NCBI GenBank assembly: GCA_963580455.1
Contig: OY756968.1
Coordinates: 6,547,544-6,611,543 of the forward strand
Reading direction: 5' to 3'
Length of the DNA stretch: 64,000 nucleotides
From: Euonymus europaeus
Lineage: Eukaryota > Streptophyta > Magnoliopsida > Celastrales > Celastraceae
The translations under genes and the position numbers were made by a program. The notes below the pieces were generated by a model. That model searched no databases. It saw only the letters and a list, made by a program, of their open reading frames with translations, and was not told the origin of the DNA. Below, in pieces: positions 50,064 through 61,016 of the stretch; position 1 is the first letter of the stretch, and each line of letters begins with the position of its first letter.

Positions 50064-52415
50064 TGTAGTACCCCATTTTTGTCCGGGAGCTTATTATTTT
50101 TAATAATATAATAAAAAAATTTTGAAAAAATAATAATAAAAAGAAAAAGGAAAAAACAACCTTAATGACCAATATTCACCAAAATCTGGGCCCAAAGTTA
50201 AACCCTAAATACTTACATTTAATCCACTCCCTAATATCACCTAGCTAGGCCCATTGCCTTATCTAAGGTCCAAATATCTACCCATCTAAATTAACCTACC
50301 TAATTAAGCCCACCACTCCAATTTAACTTACCTACCCGGCCCAAAATCACCTTAAACTAAACCATTGGCCCAAAACCACCTAAACCTAACCCTAATGGAC
50401 TAAAACAATTAAAAGGTTTTGATGAAGGAAAGAAGCAAGGTGCGGCAGTGGAAGGAAAAAGAAAGAGGGTTGGTGGAGAATGACAAGGAAAAGCAGAGAA
50501 GGTGGGAGACAGTGGAGAAGGAGTGGAAGCCACTGGTTTTTGGTGATTAAAGGAGAAGGCAGCGACACAAAGAAAGAAAAAAGGCGGAGGAGCCAGAGTT
50601 GTTTTTGGGGAAGAACCCGAAGGTTCTTGAGAGGATTTTAGAGAGAAGAAAACCGGAGGACTTGGAGTTGGTTTTGGGGGGGGATCCGGAAGGAAAATAC
50701 CAGAAAAGGCCGAACGAAGCTCGAAGAAAAAGGGAAGAAAAAAGGAAAAGAAGAGGAAGGAGAGTGGATTTGGGGGTGCTGCGCCAGTTTTCTGGACGGA
50801 ACAATCGGGGAACGATCCGTGGTCCGATCGGAGTGAAATTTGGACAGTAACTTCACAGCACTTGGAGCTTTATTCTGATCGGTGCGATTGCCATTTGAAG
50901 GTGTCTATCTACCCCGGTTTCCGATAGAAAGTGACTGCAATTTTGGGGAGAGGAGACACTGCACACAGGTTTTTCAATCAACGATCGGGCAACGATCCGT
51001 GGTCCGATCGAAGTGAAATTTGGACAGTAACTTCACAACACTTGGAGCTTTATTCTGATCGGTGCGATTGCCATTTGAAGGTGTCTATTTACCCCGGTTT
51101 CCGATAGAAGGTGACTGTAATAATAGGTTATTGTGGATTTTTGGATCTGGTTTTGCTGGTTTGCTGCTCTGTTTCTTTGTTTGCAGGCTGGACGGGAAGA
51201 GGCGGCAGGGAAGGAGCTTCTGGACATGTGCTGGAGGAGACGATGAACAGTAGTGGGACGTTGGGCCGGGGATGGTTGTTGGGCCGATGGTAGATTTGAT
51301 GGTTGTTGGGTCGGGCTCTGATTATTTCTGTTTTGGGCCGAGTTCTGTTATTCGGGCCAGTCCTTATCTTTATTTGTTTTTTGGGCCGGGTTTAAGGATT
51401 AATTTGTTTTTCATGCGTTTCTGTTTGTGCTTGTATTGGGCCTGGTTCGTGTTTTATTTGTTTGAGTTTATTAGGGCCTGTTGGGTTATGTTGGGTTGCT
51501 AGTAATAAGTTTAAGTTATAATTTTTTTTGACAATTATATAGTCCCAAATCATGTAATAAAATAATAAAATAGTAAAGTAGTATAGACATTAATTAGATT
51601 AATATGCATGCTTGTATTTAACTTTATAATTTATTTTAAAATGTATATTTAAATAATTTCCAAAAAAGACAATCAAATCACACAATTTTATATATTCAAT
51701 CCGCGAAACATCCATTTCTTTCAAACCATTCGATCTTGTTTAGAGAATATCAACGTATTGGTTTCTCGAAACATCCATTTCTTTCAAACCATTCGATCTT
51801 GTTTAGAGAATATCAACGTATTGGTTTCTCGAAACATCCATTTCTTTCAAACCATTCGATCTTGTTTAGAGAATATCAACGTATTGGTTTCTCGAAACAT
51901 CCATTTCCGTCAAACATTTGATTTTGTTTAGAGAATATCAACGTATTGGTTTCTCGAGACATTTCTTTCAAACATCCAATCATGTTTAGAGAATATCAAT
52001 GTATTGGTTTCTCGAGACATTTCCTTTTCCATCCAACTTTGTTTAGAGAATATCAACGTATTGATTTCTCGAAACATTTCTTTTAAAAAAAAACGAAGTT
52101 TAAATTTCTCCATCCATTTAACAATAAATAATTTTTGGACACATGAAATTTTTATCAAAACAATTTAAGACATTTATAAAACATTTTTAAGAAAAGGCAT
52201 AAACAGTTTAAAAGGCAACCGACTAGGGAGTTGTGGGGTGCCTAACACCTTCCCCACACTCAATAGACCCCCTTACCCATTTTCTCTGGTTCACAGGCTT
52301 AACATTTTAGTGTCCAATTGCACTATAATCAATTGGTGGCGGCTCTTACATTTTCTTACATTTTACAGACATTTTCTCAATAGCGCCGGTACGCGTCGTG
52401 ATTTCGGTTGCGACA
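50064..52415 (+). repeat. 3' LTR of the nested element
   Basis: This 2352-bp LTR matches 39980-42268. It is 63 bp longer because it has six instead of five units of the minisatellite (about 51706-52080). After TTGCGACA the Reina sequence resumes at 52416. Confidence 0.92.
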
Positions 52416-52435
52416 GTAGTCATTCGTGCATCCAT
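52416..52435 (-). pseudogene. Reina gag start, cut off by the nested element
   Basis: On the minus strand an ATG at 52433-52435 opens six codons (M-D-A-R-M-T) after the primer site and leader. The frame is then interrupted by the nested LTR at 52415. The rest of gag resumes at 39771. Confidence 0.6.
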
Positions 52436-52497
52436 GACTTGTTTCCTGGTTTGATGTCGCGGCATGCAATGGAAGGGAAGTGTGGAGAAGATCTGGT

Positions 52498-52509
52498 CCT
52501 CTGATACCA
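52498..52509 (-). other. Reina primer-binding site (initiator tRNA-Met)
   Basis: The minus strand reads TGGTATCAGAGG two bases inside the 5' LTR. Its first 11 bases match the standard initiator tRNA-Met primer site of plant LTR elements. Confidence 0.85.
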
Positions 52510-52511
52510 AA

Positions 52512-52728
52512 TGTTAACCCCTTCAACCTTAACCTAAAGCAAGAGAGAATTGGAAGAAGATTGTAGAAGAAGAAAGAGACTCATTTCATTTCTGAACTTT
52601 CCAGTACACCACATACAACTTATATACTGTATTTCTGTTATCAGTGAAGATAACAGACGTCAAGATTTACTGTCTTGATCAAACAAACTACACTACTTAA
52701 CCAACTTGTTCACTACTGGAACGTATCA
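52512..52728 (-). repeat. Reina 5' LTR
   Basis: This 217-bp LTR matches 35082-35386 but lacks 88 bp. The missing segment in the partner is bracketed by CAAACTA / CAAAACTA, so a microhomology deletion is likely. Three substitutions were seen in the shared part. Confidence 0.88.
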
Positions 52729-52931
52729 AGATCACTGAATGATTTGTTGAACACCCACTTTCTATGCATGACGCTGCATTCTTCTGGATCAAACTCGAAC
52801 CTATCATCGACTGTTGTGCTAAAATAGCCCTCTAAAGTTTTTTTCATGGCTTTTGGAATACATATTGAGAGATGTTTTCATCCCCTGTTTTTTTGCAATT
52901 TTTTTATTTCCTTAAATTGATTTTTTTAGAC

Positions 52932-55900
52932 ATGGTTTCTTCAAAACTGCATTCAGTTTCAAAGACAAATTCTGAGAGCAGCACAAACTCTAATCCACAA
53001 TTGATTATAGAACCTAATAATCCCAAACTTAGGGAAAACCATTCGTTTTTGATATCCCTGGTGTTAATCGGTTTCAAGGTTTGAATATGTATTTGATTAG
53101 CAGATCCAAAGAATTGGCGTCCAAGGATGCCCAACGTTCTAGCCTACCTTACTTGTGTATTCCTCCATATCATAATGACATAATGAGGGCGACTTCATCC
53201 CACGACATTTGATTGCCGAGACCAAGGTTGTCAAGATCGGGATCTTACCAAGGATCGATATGGGTTAGACAAAATTGAATCGTAAGATCGAATCATAAAA
53301 TCATAAGATTTTACAAAAAATAAAAAATAAAATGTAGAATCATACAATAATGACTTTCATATAAATAATTAAATAATAAAACCATATAGGCCTCCAAATA
53401 ACCAGAAATTAGTATTCATATGGAAGAACAATAGATCGTGAAATATGGAACAATGGAAGACTTGAACTGAACTCTAAAACGGCGTGAAACCCTAAGTCCG
53501 TAAGTTGTGGCATTGTGTTGTGCGGCTCGTGCAGACTGCAAACAGAGTCCACCCAAGAACCAAGAGTCAAGAGTCAAGACTCAGGACAATCTGTAAAAGA
53601 CACTAAGACTTATGAGTTATGACTTATCTGCTTATCTAACTATGGCTGGCCCATCACATTGATATCATATGATTCATATGGATATGGCCATAATGGCAGC
53701 CTATAAAAAACCCAAGTGCAAAAGTGCCCAACAAGGCAACAAAGTTATGTGAGATCAATGAGATCGGTCAAATCGTATAATCGGTGATATCGTATGATTT
53801 GTAAAGACGAGATCGACTGATCATGTATTTTTTATGATCTTGCACCGATTCAACAAGATTTCTTCACCTAAAATCGTGTAATCGTAAGATCCTACCATTT
53901 AAATCCCGATATTGACAACGTTGGCCGAGAGTATTGGAAGCATGCATATTAGATGAGAGGAATATTTAAACTCTAGAGGAGAAATTTTATATCTCAATAG
54001 CATTTGGGACTGGTCCAGACGAGTTGCTAGACTCCTTAAAAATAGGGGCTTGGAGGAGTTGTCACTAGCAGTTCAAGCAGCTATGATAGAATATCATCGT
54101 CCCTCTTCAGCATATCGAGCTCTATGTGAGGTATGGTGTCTTGAAATCAATACCTTTGTGACGAGGCATGGAGAGATTGAAATTTCTTTTTGAGAAATAT
54201 GAGATATTTCCAAATTTTCCATACTCTGTGACTAGTATGAAGAAGTTATTCCGAGTTTTAGGGAACTCACTGATGGAAAGTCACTTCCAGAATCTTGTCT
54301 TCATTTGTTTAAAGCTTTTCAACATATAGCTGGAAGGAAGAAAGTTGACCGAATCAAACATCTTATTAGATCAACTTTTGACTTAATGGAATTTCTCGAA
54401 AACCAAATCCACGAACATATTCAGAGTATAAGAAATGAAAAAACTTGGAAAAGTTTGAATTTCTAAAGAATGGAACAAAAACACGTGTACAGAGACCCAT
54501 AGTTATCCCGAACCAGAGTTTTTCTTCTGAAGACAGTATTTGGATTTTTTTAAAAGGAATTGGACCCTGAATTATCCAATGATAAAAGTGATGAACTAAA
54601 GATAGTTGAATATCTCTCAATCTGGCTTTGTCAATTTGTTCTTCCATCGGGCAATGACAACTTGAGACTTGCAACTTTCAAAGTTGCTTCCCGGATGGCT
54701 ACAGGCGTAAGATACAGTTTGGTTCTGCCTCTCCTAGCAAGTATTTATAAAGGTCGTATCCAAACTTTCACTTCTGATAAAAAGGACCTTGGAAGAATTG
54801 TTAAATCATTCTCAGGGCGCTTTTTTTTATGGTTGGGTAGCATTGCATTTCCCTCGTCGCATATTTGACCTCACTGACACATCCTTTGGGCATCCCACTC
54901 TTAGGAGATATTCTAAATTTTTAAATGTTTATCAGTTTTAGGAGCCTAACATGATAGACTACATGAAACTTCTTCGCAGAGACATGGACTCCAAAAACTT
55001 TAAGTGGATAGCAAGTCATCCTCCGAAAGAGTTGGTACCCACACAGATATTGAAGGCCTGTCAGAAGAGATGCAAGAATTTATGATGAGTATTCGACCTG
55101 GATATCTACCATGCCATCGGGGGTCATCATACACCTTGGAAGTGTATATTGATTTTCTAGACAACATGGATTCAAGCAAATCAATCCTTGGTTTTCGAAC
55201 CCACATTCTTTTGAGTTGAATTCGAGTATCCTTTACAGTTGTTGGTTAACTCTAACGAGAGTAGGGAGTAAGGCAGAATTTCATGTTTTGAAGCCTTGTA
55301 CTAACATGGGCGATCAGATTGATCGAAAATATGAGAATCGGTAGGACACCACGGTGGTTCCCATATTTCTTAATGTTTCTAATATGATTTTGGAGAGTAT
55401 TGAACGTGCTGATTTTAAACTTGTTGAGAATATTGCATATAAACTCTATTTGAGCAAGAGGAGAGTTGGAGAAAAAACCTCTATTCCATTGTCACAGAAA
55501 TAAAAGTCTCCCAATGTGGATTAAGACATTCCAGAAGAACGTGCTTTGAAGATATCTAAAGTCGGACATTCAAGGGAGAAAACTTCAATTGACAAAATAG
55601 TGCCAAAGGTGAAGTCTGTAGTTGTTGCATTTGCACCCGAAAGAGCTCCTATGAAAATTGAGTATATTTCTAACTCAGATGAGGTGCCACTGATTAGAAG
55701 ATCTACTCGTCTACGCTTTGAAAAACAAATTGATCTCAAAACTAGTACCAAAGATATCCCTATGGAAGAAAAGAGTGATAAAAATATCTCTCCACAGTCT
55801 TGGGATAATGGTATTCCCTTCTTCTATTTGTCTTGTTACATATTATTTGCCAATTCATCATTGAAAAATAAAATTTTTTCCTCTTTTTACTTTTTTTTAG

Positions 55901-56301
55901 CTTTCGATAACATTCCTGTAGTTGAAATAATTGGTGCCCTTGAAAACTTTGCTTATGAAAGTATCCCAATTAATTTTCTATGAGGTGATCTTCTTGATAG
56001 TATTGGAGGCAGTGTTATTCCATCACCACATTCTTTAGAGAATAGAAGTCTAAACTTGACAGATGTAGAGGCTACTTCAAGGACATTGGCTAGGAAAGTT
56101 TATAGCCCCAAATCTTAGTAGCATACCGCCATATTATTTGCAAGAACAGATACTCAAGCTGAATCACCAAGTTTTGTGAGTGAGCATGAAAAGATGCTTC
56201 GTGAAGTAATGACAACATATCTTGAAAAGGAATTTGGCAACGCATTGCATGGATGCTTCTTTGATTTGAAAGGGTGGTGGGCTCGAAAGTCACAGTGTTA
56301 G
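52932..56301 (+). pseudogene. Plant mobile domain (PMD) gene, decayed
   Basis: Plus-strand remnant of a plant-mobile-domain (PF10536, aminotransferase-like) protein of the kind spread by transposons. It opens with MVSSKLHSV. After the hAT insertion come RPSSAYRALCEVWCLE, VTRHGEIEIS, SFRELTDGKS and FKAFQHIAGRKK segments. The best part is 54560-54790, with VEYLSIWLCQFVLPSG, then LATFKVASRMATG and SLVLPLLASIYKG. Later pieces include IRPGYLPCHRGSSYTLEVYI and, at the end, a charged segment with FDLKGWWARKSQ and a stop near 56299-56301. Several frameshifts and stops occur, and one likely intron (about 55810-55902). PMD proteins act in silencing or are transposon-borne; this copy is not functional. 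Confidence 0.72.
53223..53923. mobile_element. hAT-like non-autonomous element, 701 bp
   Basis: The ends CAAGGTTGTCAAGATCGGGA and, on the other strand, CAACGTTGTCAATATCGGGA match at 18 of 20 positions. An 8-bp target duplication GCCGAGA[C/G] flanks them (53215-53222 and 53924-53931) with one mismatch. The interior has many ATCGTAAGATC-like motifs in both orientations and no transposase. It splits the PMD pseudogene. Confidence 0.85.
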
Positions 56302-57205
56302 AAAGACTTCTATCATCGATATTTTAGTATTGATATTTCTCTTTTTGATGGAAAAGGTTCTTGAGTACTTAAGAAGACAATGCCATGCATCTGCCATCAT
56401 CAGAAGAAAATAAACAAAAGTTAAGTTCAAAAAATCTATATGTTGAGACAGTGGTGCAACTAGACCTTGAGTCGGCTTCAATTAATAAGAGTAGGGGATA
56501 ATTTATGCTCTACACTACCCTCCTAACCAATTCTTATTTAAAACCAAGCACGGCATATAATCACTATCACATTAACCCTCCTTACTTAACCCTCTAAACC
56601 TCTAATCCAAGTAGACCCTTAGAGCCTTGACCAGTGAGTTCGTAAAGGTTCATATCTTCCGGTTCTAATTTGAGCATCGACACGCTAACGCTAGAGTACA
56701 GTTTCTAGCGGGTCTTTAGCTCTCGTTTGATTGCAGGAGATCATTGACAAAGTGGAGAATACCATCAGATACATCAATAAAATCGACCAAGTATATATAC
56801 ACATATATATATATATATATGTATATATATAGAGAGAGTTTCTTTATGAGTGCACACAATATCGAGAAATCGAGATATAGTTGCAAGGTTAAGCATTGTC
56901 ATAGCAAGTACCTACTGTTTCGCTATAGTTCCACGCATCGTCTTGGATATATGTCTCGAAAAATGATGTTGCTGTTGTTGAAATGCTGATGTTGAATGTT
57001 TTATTGCGTCTTTGTGTCAATGTTTTGATTTTTTTTCTTATACACCATGTCAGTAAATATTATTTCTTATTCTAGCATTGGAACCCAATTATTTCCTAAT
57101 CTACCATTCCAAACCAAGCCAAAACCATTTGTCTACATTTTCACTCCTTTTCACTCTTTTGACTGATGGACACAACAATTATAAGTTTTTGTACTTAATA
57201 AGTAG
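56302..57205. other. Intergenic DNA with TA microsatellite
   Basis: No gene is supported. A TA-rich microsatellite with GAGAGA lies at about 56788-56838. Confidence 0.6.
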
Positions 57206-57477
57206 GACCCACATGTGGCATTCCCCAAAAGTAACTAAATTTTTTGAAAAAGTCATGGAAAAAATACAATAAAATTCATTACTTTATTTGATGATTTCCA
57301 CACTAAAGTGACGTGTCTTCTATTTAAATACTATTAATTAATGAGTGTTTAATTAGAAGAGTGTTTAATTAGAAGACACATCACTTTAGTGTGGAAATCA
57401 TCAAATAAAATAATGAATTTTATTGTATTTTTTCAATGACTTTTTCAACTTTTTTAGTCACTGCCACATGTGGACCC
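57206..57477. mobile_element. Fold-back inverted repeat (MITE-like)
   Basis: Two arms of about 120 bp are inverted copies: CACATGTGGCA ... GATGATTTCCACACTAAAGTG on the left, and CACTTTAGTGTGGAAATCAT ... TGCCACATGTGG on the right. They are separated by ~30 bp with a duplicated GAGTGTTTAATTAGAAG. No coding capacity; the superfamily is uncertain because no clear target duplication was seen. Confidence 0.75.
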
Positions 57478-58051
57478 CGCTTGACTCTCTCTGTTCGATC
57501 GATTGTCCACCACTCCACCCTTGTTCGATTGACGCTCTCTCTTGTATACTCGTCTACCACTCCACCCTCACCTTGTTTGATCGATGCTCTATCCCGTGCT
57601 CTTGTCCCATCGCTCCAGTAGTCCAGTCATCTAGTGAGCTTTTCTGGGCAGTGACCAGTCGTGGTCCTCGTGGACTCCATCAGTCGATTGTGATCTTATT
57701 TTCTAGATTTCTCCACGGTAGTCATTGACTTGTAATTTGTAATTTGTAAACAAATGAATTATTAGATGATTTATATGTTATTAAGTTATTGTTAAATGTT
57801 TTCGTATAATCTGCTGTAATTGTTCATCTACACACTAGTTCACTACACACAGCACACTTGACAGTTGACACTACAACTACAATTTTTCTATCATACATTT
57901 TAGTTATTTATATATAGTTAATTAGTTATATGTCACTTAAAATTGAATTTCATTTTAAATTGATTTTATATGAATTATATTTAAATTTATATTTACATAA
58001 ATATTTTTCTCATTTGGAATTGAATTGTTATTAGGTTTCCAACTAGCCATT

Positions 58052-60718
58052 ATGAGCAATAGAAAGGATATAGCTTGGAAATGGACTAGAGAGATACTCG
58101 GGTCCAAGTATTTTGCTTGTGGTTTTTGTGATAAAAAATGCATGGGTGGTGTTGCAAGATTCAAAGAGCACTTGGCCGTACTCATTGTTGGATGAGACCT
58201 TGTTCAAAAGTCCCACCAAATGTGAATGATGAATATATTTCTGCTTTGAAGAAAAACAAAGATGCAAGACAAGCAAAAAATGAAATGTTACGAGAGATTG
58301 GTGGAGGTGGAAGTGGAAGTGGAAGCATGGAAGATTTTGATTATAGAAGTGGGAGTGCTTCAACTCCACAAGGTGGTTCTTCAACTCCACAAGGTGCTTA
58401 TTTCATTGCGCCTAGGCCTAGGAGGCCGATGGAAAACTTTGTCAATTTAGAGGCAAGACAAAGTACATTGAACAACCGTTTCAAGAAGGAGGAAAGAAAA
58501 GAAGTTTGTAAGAAGGTTGGCTTACGGTTTTATACAAGTGCAATTGCTTTTAAAATGACAAGCACACCCTATTATCAAGCATAAATGGAATGAATTGCAA
58601 ATTTTGGTCCCGATTTCAAGCCTCCATCTAGCCATGAGTTGAGAACTTGGATTCTTAAGGAAAGTGTTGAAGATGTTCAATTTTTTTTGGACAAGTACAA
58701 GAAGGATTGGGTGAAATATGGATGTACTATTATGTCCGATGGTTGGACGGATGGGAAGAGTAGGGTTATTATTAACTTTCTAGTTAATAGCCCAAAAGGT
58801 ACGTGGTTTTTGAAATCTATTGATGCATCGGAGATGATCAAAAATGGAGAATTGTTGCTCAAGTATTTTGATGAACTTGTAGATGAAATTGGAGAGGAGA
58901 ATGTCATCCAAGTTGTGACGGACAATGCCTCTAACTACAAGAAAACGGGTTGCACTTTAATGGAGCAAAGGAAGAAAATTTGTGAACCCTATGTGCAGCG
59001 CATTGCATAGACTTGATGCTTGAGGATATTAGTCAATTGTCAGTGTTTGAGAAAACAATCCGAAATGCAAAGTTTGTTGTGAAGTTCATTTATGGACATT
59101 CATGGGTTCTTGCCTTAATGAGAAAGTTTACCAATAATAGGGAGCTTTTACATCCCACGGTCACAAGGTTTGCCAATTTTTTTCTCACCCTGCAAAGTTT
59201 GTACAAACAAAAGGAAGTTGTTTGTGCTTTGTTTTCTTCTAAAGAGTGGAGTGATGGTCCATTGGCAAAGAAACATGACGGTATTCAAGTGAGGAAATTT
59301 GTGGTGTTTGATGGTTTCTTTTTGCAACATATTGCTTTTTGTGTGAAGAGTATTCTCCCTCTTGTTTGTGTCTTGAAAGAGGTTGATGCGAAAGATAGAC
59401 CAGCAGTGTGATACATATATGAGTTGATGGATGCCGCAAAGAAGAAGATTGCAAGAAATCTTGGAAATGTGGAGAGGAAGTATAAACCTATTTGGAAATG
59501 AATAGATAAAAGATGAGAGTCACAATTACATCATCCATTACATGCGGCGGGTTATTACTTGAATCCTCAATTTCATTATGAAGACACTTTTTCAAACGTG
59601 GATGAGGTGAGGAATATTTTGTATGCGTGTATGGATAAGATGCTTTGAGAAGATGATCATCTTAAAGTAGATTTTCAAATGGATTTGTATGATGGTGGAC
59701 TTGGTCTTTTTGGAAGTACTATGGAAACTAAAACTGAGTCCGGGTTAGTATTCTTACATTTTCACTCTTTGATATGTTAATCTTTTTTTTCTTTTGGATA
59801 AAGGTTGCTTTCAAAATAATTCTTAAAGCGGTTTCATTTTTGCTTTGTCAAGTGTATTGGTGGGAGCTTTTTGGGGTTGAGACACCCGAGTTGATGAATT
59901 TTGCTATTTGGGTAGTTGGATTGACTTGTAGTGCATCCGGATGTGAGCGGAATTGGAACACGTTTCAATGGGTAAGTTTTGTATTCTAGCTTCTAGATTC
60001 TAAGTCCTAACTACAAGTTAAAATGATGTAACTTTTATTGGGTTAGTGTTTAATTCATTTGTTTATTTTAGGTGCATTCAAAGAAGAGGAATCGACTTGA
60101 GCATAAAAGATTAAGTGTCTTGGTATATGTCAAGTACAATACCGCTCTAAGGCAAAGGGAGATCATGCGGAGTAGAAAGATCGATCCAATAGTGGTGTAG
60201 GAAATAGAATTAGATTGCTGAAATAGAACATCCGGCTCTTCCATCCAATCCAAATTGGCTTCAAGATGCTCAATTGTTTGATGTTGATGCCGTAAAGAAT
60301 GTGCCGATTACAACTTATGAAGAAATTATGCGGAATAGAGAACCAATCATTCTTGAGCGCACTCCTCCTCCTCCTCCTAGTGAGCCTACTCTTCCTAGTG
60401 ATCCTACTCGTCTTTTTCGGGATCCCATTCTATCATACAAAAGGAAAGGACGTGAAAGTACAAGTAAGTATAATCTTTTCGAAGCGAATTATTTAATAAT
60501 TAAGTTATTTCAATTTCACTCTAAATTAAATTTATATCTTCATGTTTATAGGTAGAAATGATAAAGGGAAAGGGAAATCCCCAAGAGTTGAAGAAGATGA
60601 CTTTCGAGATTATAATCCTTTTAATGATATAAGTACTAGAGATGTTTTTCGATCAAGTGATGATGATGATAGCTTGGATGGTGACATGCTAATGGATGAG
60701 GAGGAAGATGTTCTCTAA
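58052..60718 (+). pseudogene. hAT transposase (BED, DUF659, hAT dimerisation), decayed
   Basis: Plus-strand hAT transposase remnant. The ATG at 58052 starts a BED-type zinc finger (CGFCDKKCMGGVARFKEHLA). A frameshift follows near 58174. Next come a serine/glycine and STPQG linker, DUF659 (58640-59010, with YGCTIMSDGWTDGKSR and VVTDNASNYKK), and a middle part (59013-59411, HPTVTRFANFFLTLQSL). The hAT C-terminal dimerisation region (59850-60200) has VYWWELFGVETPEL, CSASGCERNWNTFQW and HSKKRNRLEHKRL, split by a probable intron (about 59970-60071). The acidic end DGDMLMDEEEDVL stops at 60718. At least six stops or frame changes make it inactive. A TIR-like CATTG end lies near 61008. Confidence 0.85.
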
Positions 60719-60991
60719 ATTCATGGATTGAAGTTTATTAGTTTGTATTTCAAACTTTTGAATGAGTGTGAAAGATGAATGTCATCATATTTTCAACTTT
60801 GAGTATTTGATTGGAACTTTTATGTATGGTACTACAAACAAGTAGTTTGATTTCATGATTATTATGCATATTTCTCTTAGTCTTAACTATACTTTACTCT
60901 TTTTTTTGTATTATTTTGCACTATATAAAACTTCTACACGAAAGTCTTACACCTCGCCTTTCGACCACGAAAACGCCTCGCGCTACGCTTT

Positions 60992-61008
60992 AGCGTTTTA
61001 AAACATTG
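60992..61008. repeat. Right end of the hAT element
   Basis: AGCGTTTTAAAACATTG resembles the right end of the 384-bp MITE at 29407-29790. GTTTTGCT (61009-61016) would be the target duplication, but no matching left end was found, so the left side may be truncated. Confidence 0.55.
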
Positions 61009-61016
61009 GTTTTGCT

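Larger units (their letters stand above)
39767..52415 (+). mobile_element. Young non-autonomous Tat/Ogre-like LTR element without gag-pol
   Basis: Plus-strand element nested in the Reina gag. It consists of a 213-bp partial copy of its own 3' interior (39767-39979), 5' LTR (39980-42268), primer site (42271-42288), ~7.8 kb interior, polypurine tract (50051-50063) and 3' LTR (50064-52415). LTRs of ~2.3 kb beginning TGTAGTACCCCATTTT, and tandem arrays near the 3' end, resemble Tat/Ogre elements. No gag, protease, RT or integrase motif is present, so its enzymes must come from elsewhere. The interior holds two broken PF20167-like ORFs and several repeat arrays. I noticed only three substitutions between the LTRs (about 40641/50725, 41327/51411 and 42174/52321), so the insertion is very recent. 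Confidence 0.82.
35082..52728 (-). mobile_element. Reina-type chromovirus (Ty3/gypsy), decayed and split
   Basis: Minus-strand LTR element bounded by short TG...CA LTRs (305 and 217 bp) and a 5-bp target duplication AGATC (35077-35081 and 52729-52733). The initiator-Met primer site is at 52498-52509 and a polypurine tract at 35387-35401. The CX2CX7HXC-like knuckle, FFDD RT motif, QSDGQTEVVNR integrase motif and C-terminal chromodomain point to the Reina lineage. The coding frame is broken by at least two frameshifts and three stops. A younger LTR element (39767-52415) splits it just after the gag start. About 5 kb belongs to the element itself. Confidence 0.88.
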
